From Naumovozyma dairenensis CBS 421 (Eukaryota > Ascomycota > Saccharomycetes > Saccharomycetales > Saccharomycetaceae), in assembly GCF_000227115.2 (NCBI RefSeq), contig NC_016479.1:124001-188000 (forward strand): a stretch of 64,000 bases of DNA, in the 5' to 3' direction. The notes under the pieces were generated by a model that made no database searches, had not been told where the DNA came from, and saw only the letters and a program-made list of their open reading frames with translations. Made by a program: the position numbers and the translations under genes. Numbering within the stretch: the stretch's first letter is position 1; every line of letters begins with the position of its first letter. Of this stretch, positions 50,620-60,309 are shown one piece after another.

Positions 50620-51807
50620 TCACAACAAAAACATTTGAGTGACTGCAGTTAAAGCAGTGATACCGTAATACCACAATCCATCCATCTTACCGAACATGGA
50701 AATACCATTTGACTTGGAAGTAGTTGATGGAGCAGTAGCAGAGATAGTCATCAAAGTTGTTGAATAAGTTTCATTTGAAGTGAAGTTAGATAATAAACTA
50801 TTAACGTCAGCTACAGTCAGATTAGCATCGAAAGATGTAGAATTAGAGATGAAAGTGACAGTGTTACCATTTGAATCGAATATCACACCACCTTTCATTG
50901 TGTTTGCAGTGTCTCTTGGAATGTAGCCATTAGCTTGAATACCAGTTCCTAAATCTTCAATACCTTGGAAAGTATGGAAAGTGGAGTAAAGATTGTTTCT
51001 TTCAGTACCATTCATAATTTCAAAGATATCAAATTCACCACAACCACTTGACCAACATGAACAGTTAGCATTCGTTGGATATTGAGAAGTTCTTGGGATA
51101 TGATCATTCAATAACCAAATAGCGGGCATATCATAATATTCAAAAGTGGAACTGTTTGATTGAGTTTCAGTTGGCATTTGGAATTCAAATAAAAACATCT
51201 TAGTAGTACCGCCAAACCCATAATAAGCTGGAATACCTTCACGATAAACACCACAGTCCTTATTAGCGCCGGATTTTGGACAACTTACATTGGAAAAGAT
51301 GGCATATTCTTGATCGGATGTAATCAAAGTGCTATATTTCAAAAGAGTACTTGATGCAGCACTAGAGACACCATCATCTCCGGCGTAACTTAAAGCCTTC
51401 CCCAGACAAGGAGAATCGGATCCAGCTTTGGTTAAGAACGTAACATTTTCACCAGTTTGAGCATTTGCATCATAGTATGCATTACGAGACCAATCAGAAG
51501 AGCCAGATTCTTCACCTATTTGGAAAGATGGAGAAGTATAATAAGCGAATTTATTTAGTTGTAATGGACCACGGAAATGGACAGAAAGGTAGTCTGATAG
51601 GGGAGCATTTTCACCAGAAAACCAAGTCCTATCACCGACTTCACATGTACATGTATCGTTGTTATCTATGTTAGACATTTTCTTTACTGGTTGATAAGTT
51701 CCTGCGAAACCTACGTTTGCGAAAGATATTTTATCGTATGGTCTGGCTGCTAGGGCAGATTGGGCTAGGAATAGCCCGCATAGTACTGTGATGGAATCAG
51801 TTAACAT
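50620..51807 (-). CDS. TOH1: Tos1-related GPI-anchored cell-wall protein (Toh1)
   Basis: The 395-residue protein has an N-terminal signal peptide (SITVLCGLFLAQSALAA), a large extracellular domain with many N-glycosylation sequons, the family block CSCWSSGCGEFDIFEIMNGTE, and a C-terminal Ser/Thr segment with a terminal hydrophobic stretch typical of a GPI anchor signal. It belongs to the Tos1/YJL171C family of cell-surface proteins with a glycosyl-hydrolase-like fold. Length is essentially that of S. cerevisiae Toh1/YJL171C (396), whereas Tos1 is longer. S. cerevisiae YJL171C lies in the chromosome X region paralogous to the chromosome XI COY1-STE3-LST4 region, so its presence here is expected. 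Confidence 0.88.
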   Translation of the reverse strand: MLTDSITVLCGLFLAQSALAARPYDKISFANVGFAGTYQPVKKMSNIDNNDTCTCEVGDRTWFSGENAPLSDYLSVHFRGPLQLNKFAYYTSPSFQIGEESGSSDWSRNAYYDANAQTGENVTFLTKAGSDSPCLGKALSYAGDDGVSSAASSTLLKYSTLITSDQEYAIFSNVSCPKSGANKDCGVYREGIPAYYGFGGTTKMFLFEFQMPTETQSNSSTFEYYDMPAIWLLNDHIPRTSQYPTNANCSCWSSGCGEFDIFEIMNGTERNNLYSTFHTFQGIEDLGTGIQANGYIPRDTANTMKGGVIFDSNGNTVTFISNSTSFDANLTVADVNSLLSNFTSNETYSTTLMTISATAPSTTSKSNGISMFGKMDGLWYYGITALTAVTQMFLL

Positions 51808-52383
51808 CTTTGTTGTATCTTGTTATTTTTATTGTTATCTTTGTGGTATCCAAGAACAGGAGAAATGTAAGCACTTATTCTTTTGTAACAAGAATGATAT
51901 TATATATATATTCTCGATGAAAAGTAGAAATGTGAAAGTAGAAGTTTACTAAAAATAGAGGAAAGGGAAGGGCAGGGAAAAGAAAGAGAGGAAAGGTTCT
52001 TGTGAAAAGTTCGAGTAGTTACGTAAAACGATAAATTATCAAGGAAAAAAGAAATGGACGACTATTGTAATTTTTGCTGCAAGTTAGCACCACGACCTTT
52101 TCTGAGCAATTTTGTCTTGGCTCCGCCTCGCCTCGAGGCTACCGCTTAGCTAAACAAATCTCAAGAAAAGCTCGAAGCCGTGAAAGTAAGTAAGTATACT
52201 TATGGAATGCTGGCCAAGATATATCAGATCATATTAATAAACACAATGAAATAAACGACAGAGGATATATTAGGAATTATTAATTAAGTGAACAGTGAGG
52301 TAAGTGTATTTATATAGGGATGATATAAGGAAAAAAAAATAATTATAAAACGTAAAAGCTCGAGGGGATCTGGGAAGCAACAT
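51808..52383. other. Intergenic: TOH1 promoter and LST4 3' flank
   Basis: A 576-bp spacer. A purine-rich tract with three G runs lies at about 51955-51995. A short GC-rich patch (CCGCCTCGCCTCGAGGC) lies near 52123-52140. No frame or RNA gene is recognised. Confidence 0.4.
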
Positions 52384-55209
52384 TTAATGCGTTAATGTTT
52401 TGTCATATGTATTCGAATTGGTTAAAATAGAACCAAATAAGTTGATAACTTTCCTATCACGTTCTAAAGGATCGAGTTCTTTATCTTCATAGTGAATCAT
52501 AGCTTTCTTAATACATGCCTCAATGAAGTTCATAGATTCGTCCACTTGAACCGGAGTATGATCTGCAACTTTCCCATTGAAAAAGACTTTCTTAACTTTT
52601 TGTTTCAATGGTTCACGAGATGATCTATTGGATGATGCCTCATTAGAGGACGGAGAAGGTTTCTTCTCCATCTTTTTCTTCATAAGAACTTCTTTGATTT
52701 CTCTTGTTCTTAACGAAACTATTAAACTCTTGGAAAATTCATCACCCATTTGTAAATCTTTCTTCATAGAGTTAGTAACCATAGACTCTGAATTATTAGT
52801 AATTGGAATACCTTGCAATTGGAACCACCTATTATAATGAGGTAGATATGTGGTATACCTGGATAACAATTCTAACGGTTTCTTCTTGTTTTGCCCGTTA
52901 TCATAGTTCATGTCAATTTCTAACACTGGAGCATGAAGGGAAGTTCCTGCTGTGATTTCATATTCCGTATCCATGGGAAGGTCATTACAAATATCATCAA
53001 ATGCTTCATCTAATAAATCTAGCTGATTCAATCGTTGACAATCTCTATTAATTTTAACATTCTTCAATGGGAAATCGTGGTTCTTCGTACTGTTACCACA
53101 ATAAGAATTCAATTTTTTTGTATTCTTACCATTAACACTATTAGTATTACCATGAGGGGTCATAGTAATGGTATTTAAATGGTTAGGTAATGAATGACTC
53201 GATTCTAAATCCATTCGTGATAACGATTCAGGAGTTTCAAACCATGGATATTCCTCATATTCACTAATAGATGGTGATTGTTGTGGTGTGTGAAATGTAT
53301 TTGGTGGGAATCTTGGAGCTGCAACTTGATGATTATGGGTTCCTCCTGAGGAGGATGAATTACTTATCACTCTATCAATTTTATTCTCTGACAATGCAGA
53401 GACAGTAGCCGTTGAGTTGGAATTTGCTGGTAATGGTATGCTAAATTTGTTTGACGGACTTTGAGGTATAAAACTCGATAATGATGGTCTTTTACTAAAC
53501 CAAGAACCATACGAATTCGGTTGACTTGAAAATGACGAGGATAAATTTTGTAATGAACTTTCTACACTTTTGAAAGATGAAGATGGTTGAATAACTTCAC
53601 CATATGACGATTCGTTTGAGGAAATCGATACAGAGCTACGGTTTTTTCTTCCCTTAGGGATAACCCATCCACTTCTAGTCGCAGTTCCCGCTGATGTTCT
53701 CGCAACAGAAATTGGGGTTGTGTGCTCAGATAAGCTAGTCATCTTATCCACAGACTGCGTTGAGGTTGCGTCGGTTGCCTCAACAAGATTTACAAGCCTT
53801 TGTTTATGCCTTTCACGATTCTTGCTAACGCTCATTTGCACTGAATTAGATGTTGATGTTGAGGAAGATGAATGCGAAGAATGTGTTTGAGCGATACTAG
53901 TTCCTGATGAATTTTCTTCATTCGTTGATGATGAAGATGGTGGTAATTGAGAAACTAATTTGTTCCTATATTTAGGTTCCAAAAGACCTGCAACAATGAA
54001 AATCAATTTATTGGCTACAACCATATTACCTGAGAGGATGATGATCCTTGTGATATCTGATTCTACCATTGAATCTTTAAATTCACATACAATTTTCGAC
54101 AATAACATGGGTAAGAATCTTAATCTAGGGCCGTCTTTAATTTCAATCCAATTAAAAACGTCTTTAAACCATGTTTCAACGAATTCTACGAAATCGGGTG
54201 GATAAAGGAAAATTCTAGGAATTTCTGTCATAGATCGGAGACAAGGCATTAATTTTTTCGCTAAAACTTGAATAATCTTACCGATTTCGTCTGGAAAAGC
54301 TATTTCTAGATTAACAGGTAATACTCCATCGGAAATGGACCTATTTTGATATGTAAATTGTTCCATATTGTTACTGTTGGTAGTACCTTTGCAAGTACCA
54401 GCATTCTCAGCCACGATTGATGCAATAATATCTTGTATATCAGTTAACCAATGAGAAATGTAAGTCCATGACTCTGAAATGACAGGGAAGAGAAATTTGG
54501 ATATGCATAGACTAATAGCGAATCTATTTGAAATAGAGTTCAGATAAAAAATCCTTGTAATTAAAGTGAAATCAGAATTCGGAACTGATCTAAATTTATC
54601 ACTTTGGATGTAATCACTCGATCTTACAGGTGAGCCAAAAATATATTCTTTTAATTCACTATGCCGTATTTGTTCAATCTTGGAACCTTCACCCTTGGTA
54701 AAATTATGATCTAATAAAATCCTATAGTTATTTACACAAGCCATCTCATTTGTTTCCTCTGTTAATAAAAATCTAAAGGCATATGAATTTTGATTAATGA
54801 TTGCTGAAGAGTTGGAAACAGTTTTCCTTGTATTATCTGTTGATAATAAAGATTTCGACGAGGCTTCAGGAATATTATTATAATCATGGTCAACTTTCAT
54901 CAAGGGCAAAATGTTGCTCTTATAAGGAATTGTTTTGGCAGCAAAAAGCTTGAATTTCAAATCGTCAGAAATATGATCTAATAAAGGAGATGTTACCGTT
55001 GGAAACACTTCGTCACACTGATCTGTGTCACAGATTGAGCCTATACCAATTCCAGGATCCATAGCGGTGGAAATCCCAATTGTGGTATTCGTGCCATGAT
55101 TTAGAGATCTCAATCCAATGCTGGTAGATGATGATATGATTGATTCTGAAGCCGATGTATCCTTCTTATGGTCTGCTGTTGTACTTCTTCTAAGTAACGT
55201 ACCTAACAT
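52384..55209 (-). CDS. LST4: Lst4, FNIP-like subunit of the Lst4-Lst7 complex
   Basis: The 941-residue protein matches Lst4. The N-terminal conserved region (about 120-410) contains YAFRFLLTEETNEM and the long helical DENN/longin-related segments; the middle (about 430-690) is Ser/Asn/Thr-rich and disordered; the C-terminal part (about 760-941) is conserved again (EVLMKKKMEKK, ACIKKAMIHY). Lst4 with Lst7 is the yeast counterpart of FNIP-folliculin: it is at the vacuole, acts on the Rag GTPase Gtr2 to promote TORC1 signalling, and is needed for Gap1 sorting. It is next to ZRT3, as on S. cerevisiae chromosome XI. It is somewhat longer than S. cerevisiae Lst4 (828). Confidence 0.9.
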   Translation of the reverse strand: MLGTLLRRSTTADHKKDTSASESIISSSTSIGLRSLNHGTNTTIGISTAMDPGIGIGSICDTDQCDEVFPTVTSPLLDHISDDLKFKLFAAKTIPYKSNILPLMKVDHDYNNIPEASSKSLLSTDNTRKTVSNSSAIINQNSYAFRFLLTEETNEMACVNNYRILLDHNFTKGEGSKIEQIRHSELKEYIFGSPVRSSDYIQSDKFRSVPNSDFTLITRIFYLNSISNRFAISLCISKFLFPVISESWTYISHWLTDIQDIIASIVAENAGTCKGTTNSNNMEQFTYQNRSISDGVLPVNLEIAFPDEIGKIIQVLAKKLMPCLRSMTEIPRIFLYPPDFVEFVETWFKDVFNWIEIKDGPRLRFLPMLLSKIVCEFKDSMVESDITRIIILSGNMVVANKLIFIVAGLLEPKYRNKLVSQLPPSSSSTNEENSSGTSIAQTHSSHSSSSTSTSNSVQMSVSKNRERHKQRLVNLVEATDATSTQSVDKMTSLSEHTTPISVARTSAGTATRSGWVIPKGRKNRSSVSISSNESSYGEVIQPSSSFKSVESSLQNLSSSFSSQPNSYGSWFSKRPSLSSFIPQSPSNKFSIPLPANSNSTATVSALSENKIDRVISNSSSSGGTHNHQVAAPRFPPNTFHTPQQSPSISEYEEYPWFETPESLSRMDLESSHSLPNHLNTITMTPHGNTNSVNGKNTKKLNSYCGNSTKNHDFPLKNVKINRDCQRLNQLDLLDEAFDDICNDLPMDTEYEITAGTSLHAPVLEIDMNYDNGQNKKKPLELLSRYTTYLPHYNRWFQLQGIPITNNSESMVTNSMKKDLQMGDEFSKSLIVSLRTREIKEVLMKKKMEKKPSPSSNEASSNRSSREPLKQKVKKVFFNGKVADHTPVQVDESMNFIEACIKKAMIHYEDKELDPLERDRKVINLFGSILTNSNTYDKTLTH

Positions 55210-56110
55210 TGTTGAAAAAATTCTAGTACAAACTAACAGAAATAGATTGTATAGTCGAAGAAGATTTAGGAGACGAAAATTCTTTTAGAAACAATTTATA
55301 ATAATGGTACCGACACGCACATAAAATTTATATATTTGAACCTTTGGTATCGATTTGATTGAATATGTATGATATGGTGCTTTTGTTTGTGTAACAGGAA
55401 GTGGGATCCTATTTTCGAAACAAGTAAGTCGAACAAAAAAATGCAGAGGTGATAATTCTTTTCTATCTTAGGATGCCAGTGAGTATATTTTGAATGGGAG
55501 TTTATATTTCTAGCTGCTCACACATTTGAACGATACCTTCCTTATTTCAATAGGTAAACCAAAATATTCTGATCTATTAATAACAAAAATTTCACTCGAT
55601 GAGGGGAACAAGGTATACGAAGAATAATAGTGATATCTTCCTAATAAAATTGCCACTATGCTAACCCTTGTGCCTGATATTATATCCTTCTATTTTTGGA
55701 ACTTATCCGACACAACTACAACCAACTAAATGCCGATAATAACTATCTATCTATCGTTAGGGAATACGTTCTTCTCCACCAAATTGAATACCAAGTTTTT
55801 TGTTCCTATTTGAGTGAATTTTAATCAGTCTTTGTAGTTAGTAATTCGGTGAAAAATTCATCGCCGCAACGTTACGGGGAAATTGAAATAAGAATGATGA
55901 ATTATACATAGAACTCCAAATTAGATGAGCAAAACAATCCATTAGACGTAAAATCATCCCGATTTCCAGAGCTTATACCGTTTAAAGTGTCAATGGTAAT
56001 ACCAATATACCATTATACCTGTTTTTCTATTACATAATAAGAAACTTTTTGCCTACAACTCGCAAGGTTACAACGTTAACAACCGCTACTATACAATTAT
56101 TGAGAGAATA
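55210..56110. other. Divergent LST4/ZRT3 promoter region
   Basis: A 900-bp divergent region. I looked for a full Zap1 zinc-responsive element (ACCTTNAAGGT) before ZRT3 and found none, only partial ACCTT cores such as near 55339 and 55530. No frame or RNA gene is recognisable. Confidence 0.4.
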
Positions 56111-57679
56111 ATGCTTTCTGAGATGCCAAGATGGTTACTTTACTCTCTTATATCATCTATTCTTTGTATTATGGGGAGTCTTTGTGTACCACTTTTATCC
56201 GTGATTTTTAAGACGAAGCAACATCATAATTCAAGGTTAGTTAATTACGGTCTTTCATTAAGTGCTGGGTCAATGATCGCTACTTCGTTGGCTAAGATGT
56301 TACCAGAAGTCACTGAAGATAATAAATACACTGTATTCTTTGGCTTTATGGGAGGTATATGCGGTAGTTTATTTTTAAACTACCTCGTTCATGCATTTGC
56401 CAGTGAATCGTTGATACATTGTTCTCATGATGAAGTTGATGAATCAACTGAATCGTCTACTTCTCCTCCACATATTAACGAGACTTCTGCAATATCTCAT
56501 GATAATAGTGTCAACGATTATGCTTCAATTAGCAATAATACTTCGTTATCTGAACATGATCCTCTTTTAAGGAAAAGTAAGATCCATGATGATATAGATC
56601 TTAAGGTTACCACTAACAAATCTGTAACGAGTGAGACAGAACCTTATTCAGCGCTAACTCATAAGAAATCTCTCATTGATTTGATTTCTCACCATAACCT
56701 GAAAAATATGGGCGGTTGTTCTAATTCTCATCATTGTTCACCTTTGATAAGTACGGAAAGTGTTCCATGTATTCCTCCAGCAGTACAATCTTCTCAAAGT
56801 ATTAAATCTGCTCATTCCTTAAATAGGAATTTGACAAACGAATCCGAAGGATTGAATTCCTCTTCTAACAATGAGATGCAAGGTCCATGCGGTGTTCGTT
56901 GTTTAGAAAATAATATAGGTTACGATTTAGAAAACTTGTCTATATATCGTAAAAATTTTCTAGCAAAAGATACTGTTAATAGTAATGATGATGAAGAGAA
57001 TAGGTCGATTTCTTCATATAATCCAATATCATCTCAAGAACATCAACATTCACCATCGCATTCACATTCACATTCACATTCACACGGCGATAGAAACTAC
57101 AGCACGGTCTCCACGATTCATCATCATCATTTAGAAACTCCCTTCTCCAAATTATTATCCATCGGTATGCAAACATGTTTGGTCTTAACATTACACAAGT
57201 TCCCTGAGGGGTTCATTATTTACTACACAAATACATCAGATATGTCTGAATCTCTTGGATTTTCCATTTTTTTAAGTTTAACGATACATAATTTTGTGGA
57301 AGGATTTGCCATGACATTACCATTCTACACAGCATTCCAATCGAAATGGATCGCTATTGTAATCACAACAATACTAGGTGGGGGATCTCAACCCATGGGG
57401 GCACTGTTAGGTTATTTAATCTTCAGGAATAAAGAAAGAGACGGTGATGGCGATCAACCCTTGGCACAAATGGATTTTCTTCTAAGTCTTACTGCTGGGT
57501 TTTTATTAGTTATTGGATTACAAATGTTTCAAACTGGGGTCGGGTTTAGTGATGGTCATCATCATCATCAAGATGAAGATGAGGAGGAGATTCAACAAAG
57601 TCATAGTTCTGGTACAACATGTTTAAAATGGTGTTGCGCTGGAACTATTTTGATTATTGCAAGTAGCATGTTTACATAG
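56111..57679 (+). CDS. ZRT3: Vacuolar zinc exporter Zrt3 (ZIP family)
   Basis: The 522-residue ZIP transporter releases zinc from the vacuole into the cytosol. Membrane segments are present near residues 8-30, 47-66 and 75-95, then a long loop of about 250 residues with Cys/His clusters (MGGCSNSHHCSPL), then helices with the ZIP signatures HKFPEGFIIYY and HNFVEGFAM that bind zinc, and a GGGSQPMGALLG segment. The loop carries a (SH)n histidine repeat encoded by a CATTCA hexamer repeat at 57059-57084. The extreme C-terminus (SGTTCLKWCC) matches S. cerevisiae Zrt3. The start at 56111 gives MLSEMPRWLLYS, aligned with the S. cerevisiae N-terminus. Confidence 0.96.
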   Translation: MLSEMPRWLLYSLISSILCIMGSLCVPLLSVIFKTKQHHNSRLVNYGLSLSAGSMIATSLAKMLPEVTEDNKYTVFFGFMGGICGSLFLNYLVHAFASESLIHCSHDEVDESTESSTSPPHINETSAISHDNSVNDYASISNNTSLSEHDPLLRKSKIHDDIDLKVTTNKSVTSETEPYSALTHKKSLIDLISHHNLKNMGGCSNSHHCSPLISTESVPCIPPAVQSSQSIKSAHSLNRNLTNESEGLNSSSNNEMQGPCGVRCLENNIGYDLENLSIYRKNFLAKDTVNSNDDEENRSISSYNPISSQEHQHSPSHSHSHSHSHGDRNYSTVSTIHHHHLETPFSKLLSIGMQTCLVLTLHKFPEGFIIYYTNTSDMSESLGFSIFLSLTIHNFVEGFAMTLPFYTAFQSKWIAIVITTILGGGSQPMGALLGYLIFRNKERDGDGDQPLAQMDFLLSLTAGFLLVIGLQMFQTGVGFSDGHHHHQDEDEEEIQQSHSSGTTCLKWCCAGTILIIASSMFT

Positions 57680-57902
57680 AAATATGGAAGTATAAAAGAA
57701 GTAGACAAATTAAAAAGGCAAGAAAATCCCTTGTATCATTTAAAGATACAAATATATAATCGTTATTTTAATCTATAAGAATGAGGTATATATATATATA
57801 TATATGGAGAACAATAGGGTCCATATATAAATGCAGTATAAAACAATTAAGACCAAGGGAGCGTTATCATTAATTTAATCATTTTCTTTATTATATTTTT
57901 TT

Positions 57903-59828
57903 TTATTTAGCACTTGTCTCACTTATTCGTTCTTGTTCTTGTTCTTGTTCACGTTCCAATTCATTGTCTATGTCCCATACTTCTGTATCATCTGGCAACT
58001 CATTGGCAGATTCGAATGGATTAGATTGTTTTGAAAGAGGAACTTTATGCAAATCATTACCATTCGTCGTGTGATTACTTTCACTTTCGTTCATATCAGC
58101 TGTATTTTCATCCTGCGGTAGCAAAGAATATGGAGCTGTTGTTGATACTCCAGTTTTATGAGCCTTTATATTTTTCTTTATGGATATAATATCCAGTGGA
58201 ACCTTCCTTGTACGATCATTTTGATTTTTCTTCTCTTCTTCAATTAATGGCAGTTTGAAATTATCTTTCCCCCATTTGAAATACATCAAAGTAATAATAA
58301 TGATACAAAGTAGATAAACGATTAAGGCATAATTCATTGATTCCAAAGTAACGGGAATCTTTGGTGGTAAACAAACAGACACCATTGATAATAATAACCA
58401 TAATATAGAGACGATATTAACGAACCACCCCAGTTTATACCTTATCTTAACTGGTGCATTTCGTAGAACTCTTCTCCTTCTGAATAAGACTAGAACTAAG
58501 GGTATACATGTTGCGGAACAAAGGCATAACACTGCAGCGCCAATGAAGGCATTGAATGCAGCTGTGGAGAATAATGCTAATAGTCCCAGTATATATGATA
58601 TAGCCATACTCAGAAGGATAGAATTTTTTGGGACTTTTGATTGTGATTCAGGTTGAACAAACGTCCAAGTTTCATGATGCGGTATAGCATGATCACGACT
58701 AAAACTATAAACTGCACGAGATGATGTTGTAATGGATCCAATGCCTGAAAAGAATAAGTTTCCCAGGATCATTAATAAAAGGAAAAATGAAACAAACATG
58801 GAATGCGTCGACTGTGTAAAAATATTTACAATAGGCAATATCTTATGGTTGGTGAATAATTTATCTGATTCTGGTAATATGATCATTATTGGAATTAAAA
58901 ATACTATACCTGAAAATGCAGAGAGAAGAACTGCATTAGACATACCACGTGGGATATCCTTTTCTGGAACTTTAACTTCGTCAGCTAATGCAGGTAACAT
59001 ACTGAACCCTTGTAATGTGAAATTTGATTGTTGGAATCCGATTAAAAATGAAATAAGAAATCCTGAATAACCTGAAAGACTATTATCGAAATGGAATAAT
59101 GAATATTTCAAAGAGTGATATTTGCCTCTATGGAAAATTAGTAACAATATATCAATAAACAAAATTGCATAAATGATCCATATGACACAAGCTCTATTAA
59201 TAGTTTCAATAAATCTTGCGAATTTCAAATTTATTAACCCGACAATGGTAACAACCAAATAGAAGATAATAACTGTGAAACCTATCAAATATTTCTCAGA
59301 GATTAAATCTGAATTCGTCATTAATATTAAAGAAATGGTTAATTGAGCACCGGCAAAAGTGATACTTGTACTCATTGTCCAATTCCCTAAAAGCATCAAC
59401 CATCCTGTATACCAAGAACAAATCAATTTCAATTTCTTGGGAGCCAACATGGCACTACTAACGTGTAATTCCATGGGGAATTTAGAGACCACTTCCCCTA
59501 GAGACAAAGAACAAAACCAAATACAGATCCCACTTATAAGAAACCCCCATATGATAGTCGCAGGACCACCATTGATTAATCCAATAGCCATACTTGTAGA
59601 CATTCCTAGAGGGGCACTCATTAAAGAGAACCCTAAACCGACTATAGAACCTCTTGATAATAAAGATTTATCTAATTCTTGATTATATTTGAAATGTTCC
59701 ACAACTTCAGTGGTTTCATCATCTGGCTCTTCGTGTATTATAGTGTGTAAGTTATCAAGTAATTCTTCAGGATGGAATGTAGGAATGTTCTCCCTTAGCG
59801 ATTGAGAAAGGACTCTGTAATCTTGCAT
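57903..59828 (-). CDS. TPO5: Golgi/post-Golgi polyamine transporter Tpo5
   Basis: The 641-residue protein is an amino acid-polyamine-organocation permease with about 12 membrane segments that exports putrescine and spermidine via secretory vesicles. Conserved blocks are SLLSRGSIVGLGFSLMSAPLG at helix 1, WYTGWLMLLGNW, FTLQGFSMLPALADEVKVPE and SSRAVYSFSRD. N- and C-terminal tails are hydrophilic and cytosolic; the C-terminus ends in a Glu-Gln-Arg repeat encoded by TTCTTG hexamers (57925-57950). Convergent with ZRT3; a (TA)n tract at 57788-57806 lies between them. Similarity to S. cerevisiae Tpo5 (618) is clear throughout. Confidence 0.95.
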   Translation of the reverse strand: MQDYRVLSQSLRENIPTFHPEELLDNLHTIIHEEPDDETTEVVEHFKYNQELDKSLLSRGSIVGLGFSLMSAPLGMSTSMAIGLINGGPATIIWGFLISGICIWFCSLSLGEVVSKFPMELHVSSAMLAPKKLKLICSWYTGWLMLLGNWTMSTSITFAGAQLTISLILMTNSDLISEKYLIGFTVIIFYLVVTIVGLINLKFARFIETINRACVIWIIYAILFIDILLLIFHRGKYHSLKYSLFHFDNSLSGYSGFLISFLIGFQQSNFTLQGFSMLPALADEVKVPEKDIPRGMSNAVLLSAFSGIVFLIPIMIILPESDKLFTNHKILPIVNIFTQSTHSMFVSFFLLLMILGNLFFSGIGSITTSSRAVYSFSRDHAIPHHETWTFVQPESQSKVPKNSILLSMAISYILGLLALFSTAAFNAFIGAAVLCLCSATCIPLVLVLFRRRRVLRNAPVKIRYKLGWFVNIVSILWLLLSMVSVCLPPKIPVTLESMNYALIVYLLCIIIITLMYFKWGKDNFKLPLIEEEKKNQNDRTRKVPLDIISIKKNIKAHKTGVSTTAPYSLLPQDENTADMNESESNHTTNGNDLHKVPLSKQSNPFESANELPDDTEVWDIDNELEREQEQEQERISETSAK

Positions 59829-60309
59829 TGTTTCTTACCTTTGAGCTAGTTCGGACCCTTCGCCTATTTGATCGATTAAGAAACTACACTAGCACTCTCT
59901 TCTTGATGGTAACAATAACACCAGCAGTTGTAATACTGTGATGTTTAGTATTAGTTTTTGGTACTTAATCTTTGGATGGTCTATCCTGGTTCCTGAAGCT
60001 ATCATCACTTAGATCTAAGCCATTCTCTCACCAACATACATATTCATCTATTGTCACTATAAAGCTTAATAAAGTGTCGCCATTTCGAATCCCGTCAGCG
60101 TCGTTTTGTTGCCAATGTTTTGGCTTTTGAAAAATTTAATCTTTGAGAACATAAATAAATTAATGATGTTGGAACTACTAGAGCACATGTCTGTCATTTC
60201 AAGTGGCAAAGGGAAGAAGAAGATACCAGAGTGTTATAAGCAAAAGTAGTAATAACGTATCCAAATATATATATATATATATATATACGTTTGCATTGGG
60301 AACAACAAA
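59829..60309. promoter_or_regulatory. Divergent TPO5/SNU114 promoter with (TA)n tract
   Basis: A 480-bp divergent region with an (AT)n microsatellite of about 22 bp at 60265-60287, immediately before the SNU114 start at 60310. No frame or RNA gene is seen. Confidence 0.45.

Noticed and set aside
55210..56110. Possible Zap1 zinc-responsive element before ZRT3.
   Set aside because: Only partial ACCTT cores were found, with no complete ACCTTNAAGGT.
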